64,000 nt of DNA from Acidobacteriota bacterium (GTDB taxonomy: Bacteria; Acidobacteriota; Thermoanaerobaculia; Multivoradales; JAGPDF01). A model generated the notes under the pieces. It worked only from the letters and a program-made list of their open reading frames with translations. It searched no databases and was not told the origin of the DNA. Position 1 is the stretch's first letter. Each line of letters begins with the position of its first letter. The DNA lies in the NCBI GenBank assembly GCA_014584695.1, contig JACTMI010000006.1, positions 62,001 to 126,000 on the forward strand, given 5' to 3'. The translations under genes and the position numbers were made by a program. Positions 63,751-64,000 of this stretch are shown here, in pieces.

Positions 63751-64000
63751 CACCCCAGCCGCGCCAGCGCCAGCGCCAGGATCGCGACCGCCGTCGCCGG
63801 GCCCCAGAAGAAGCGCAGCGCCTGGTCGATCCGCACGCGTGGATTGGTATTGCGGATCAGCACGAAGAGGGTCACCAGGGCCAGCACTTTGGCGCCGAAG
63901 GTCGCGACGCCTCCGGGCGACCGCTCGACGCCCCCCCACAGGACGGTCACCAGCAGCACCGGCAGCGTGGCGAGCTGGACGGCCTGGGTCAGCTTGAACA
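63747..64000 (-). CDS. NuoH/MbhM-like membrane subunit, 5' part beyond the window edge
   Basis: Only the C-terminal 83 residues are in the window: two hydrophobic segments, then VLALVTLFVLIRNTNPRVRIDQALRFFWGP, the conserved end of NuoH/EchB/HycD proteins. It anchors the hydrogenase arm to the membrane. The start, and any genes upstream of it, are beyond the right edge. Confidence 0.9.
   Translation of the reverse strand, partial: FKLTQAVQLATLPVLLVTVLWGGVERSPGGVATFGAKVLALVTLFVLIRNTNPRVRIDQALRFFWGPATAVAILALALARLGW

Overview
The window is a G+C-rich (roughly 70 percent by eye) bacterial chromosome segment. Several traits suit an Acidobacteriota-like organism (Thermoanaerobaculia or a relative): a Ser/Thr kinase fused to TPR repeats, DUF6498, an ECF42/DGPF pair, an IPTL-CTERM-like sorting tail and a 4-bp ATGA/GTGA overlap style. 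This placement is inference, because no rRNA or marker phylogeny is available here. There is one tRNA, tRNA-Arg(ACG).

Region 1 (1-14.7 kb) is accessory. A secreted subtilisin, cut by the left edge, is followed by a visibly lower-G+C insert (about 1.6-5.9 kb). The insert holds a PD-(D/E)XK nuclease-like gene facing a metallophosphoesterase, a protein kinase and an unrecognised protein. Next comes a co-directional set of hydrolases: a cytosolic-PLA2-like lipase, an SGNH hydrolase, a 107-aa protein, a caspase-fold (C25-like) peptidase, a zinc-phospholipase-C-like protein and a secreted outer-membrane-type protein. A promoter-like element with invariant internal spacing occurs three times: before the subtilisin, before the lipase and before the outer-membrane-type gene. 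An ECF sigma factor gene lies just beyond the third copy and probably recognises it.

Region 2 (14.7-37.5 kb) is mostly housekeeping or membrane functions. It includes a secreted DJ-1/PfpI-TPR fusion, a kinase-TPR protein, an NTP/NDP-antiporter-like carrier, an aldo/keto reductase, a CNNM/CorC protein, a vanadium haloperoxidase, CorA, a Spy-like chaperone, an ABC exporter pair, SulP and a cytochrome c. An intergenic patch at 36.6-36.97 kb carries 44-bp tandem repeats and two covarying hairpin modules.

Region 3 (37.6-42 kb) is a small defence or toxin-antitoxin island ending at the tRNA: VapBC, AbiEi/AbiEii, a frameshifted nucleotidyltransferase with an HsdM-like N-terminus, and a small RAMA/DUF4357-like protein. 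Region 4 (42-54.3 kb) has panBCD preceded by a terminator-like hairpin, an ECF42 sigma and its DGPF partner, an acyl-CoA dehydrogenase, the complete AmmeMemoRadiSam trio, a second VapBC and an SLC13-type transporter.

Region 5 (54.4-64 kb, minus strand, running off the right edge) is a group 4 membrane-bound [NiFe]-hydrogenase combined with a Mrp/Mnh cation/proton antiporter. The large subunit keeps both CxxC motifs and a C-terminal extension, and a HycI-type maturation protease ends the operon. The mnhE/mnhF stop-start junction is triplicated as 23-bp repeats.
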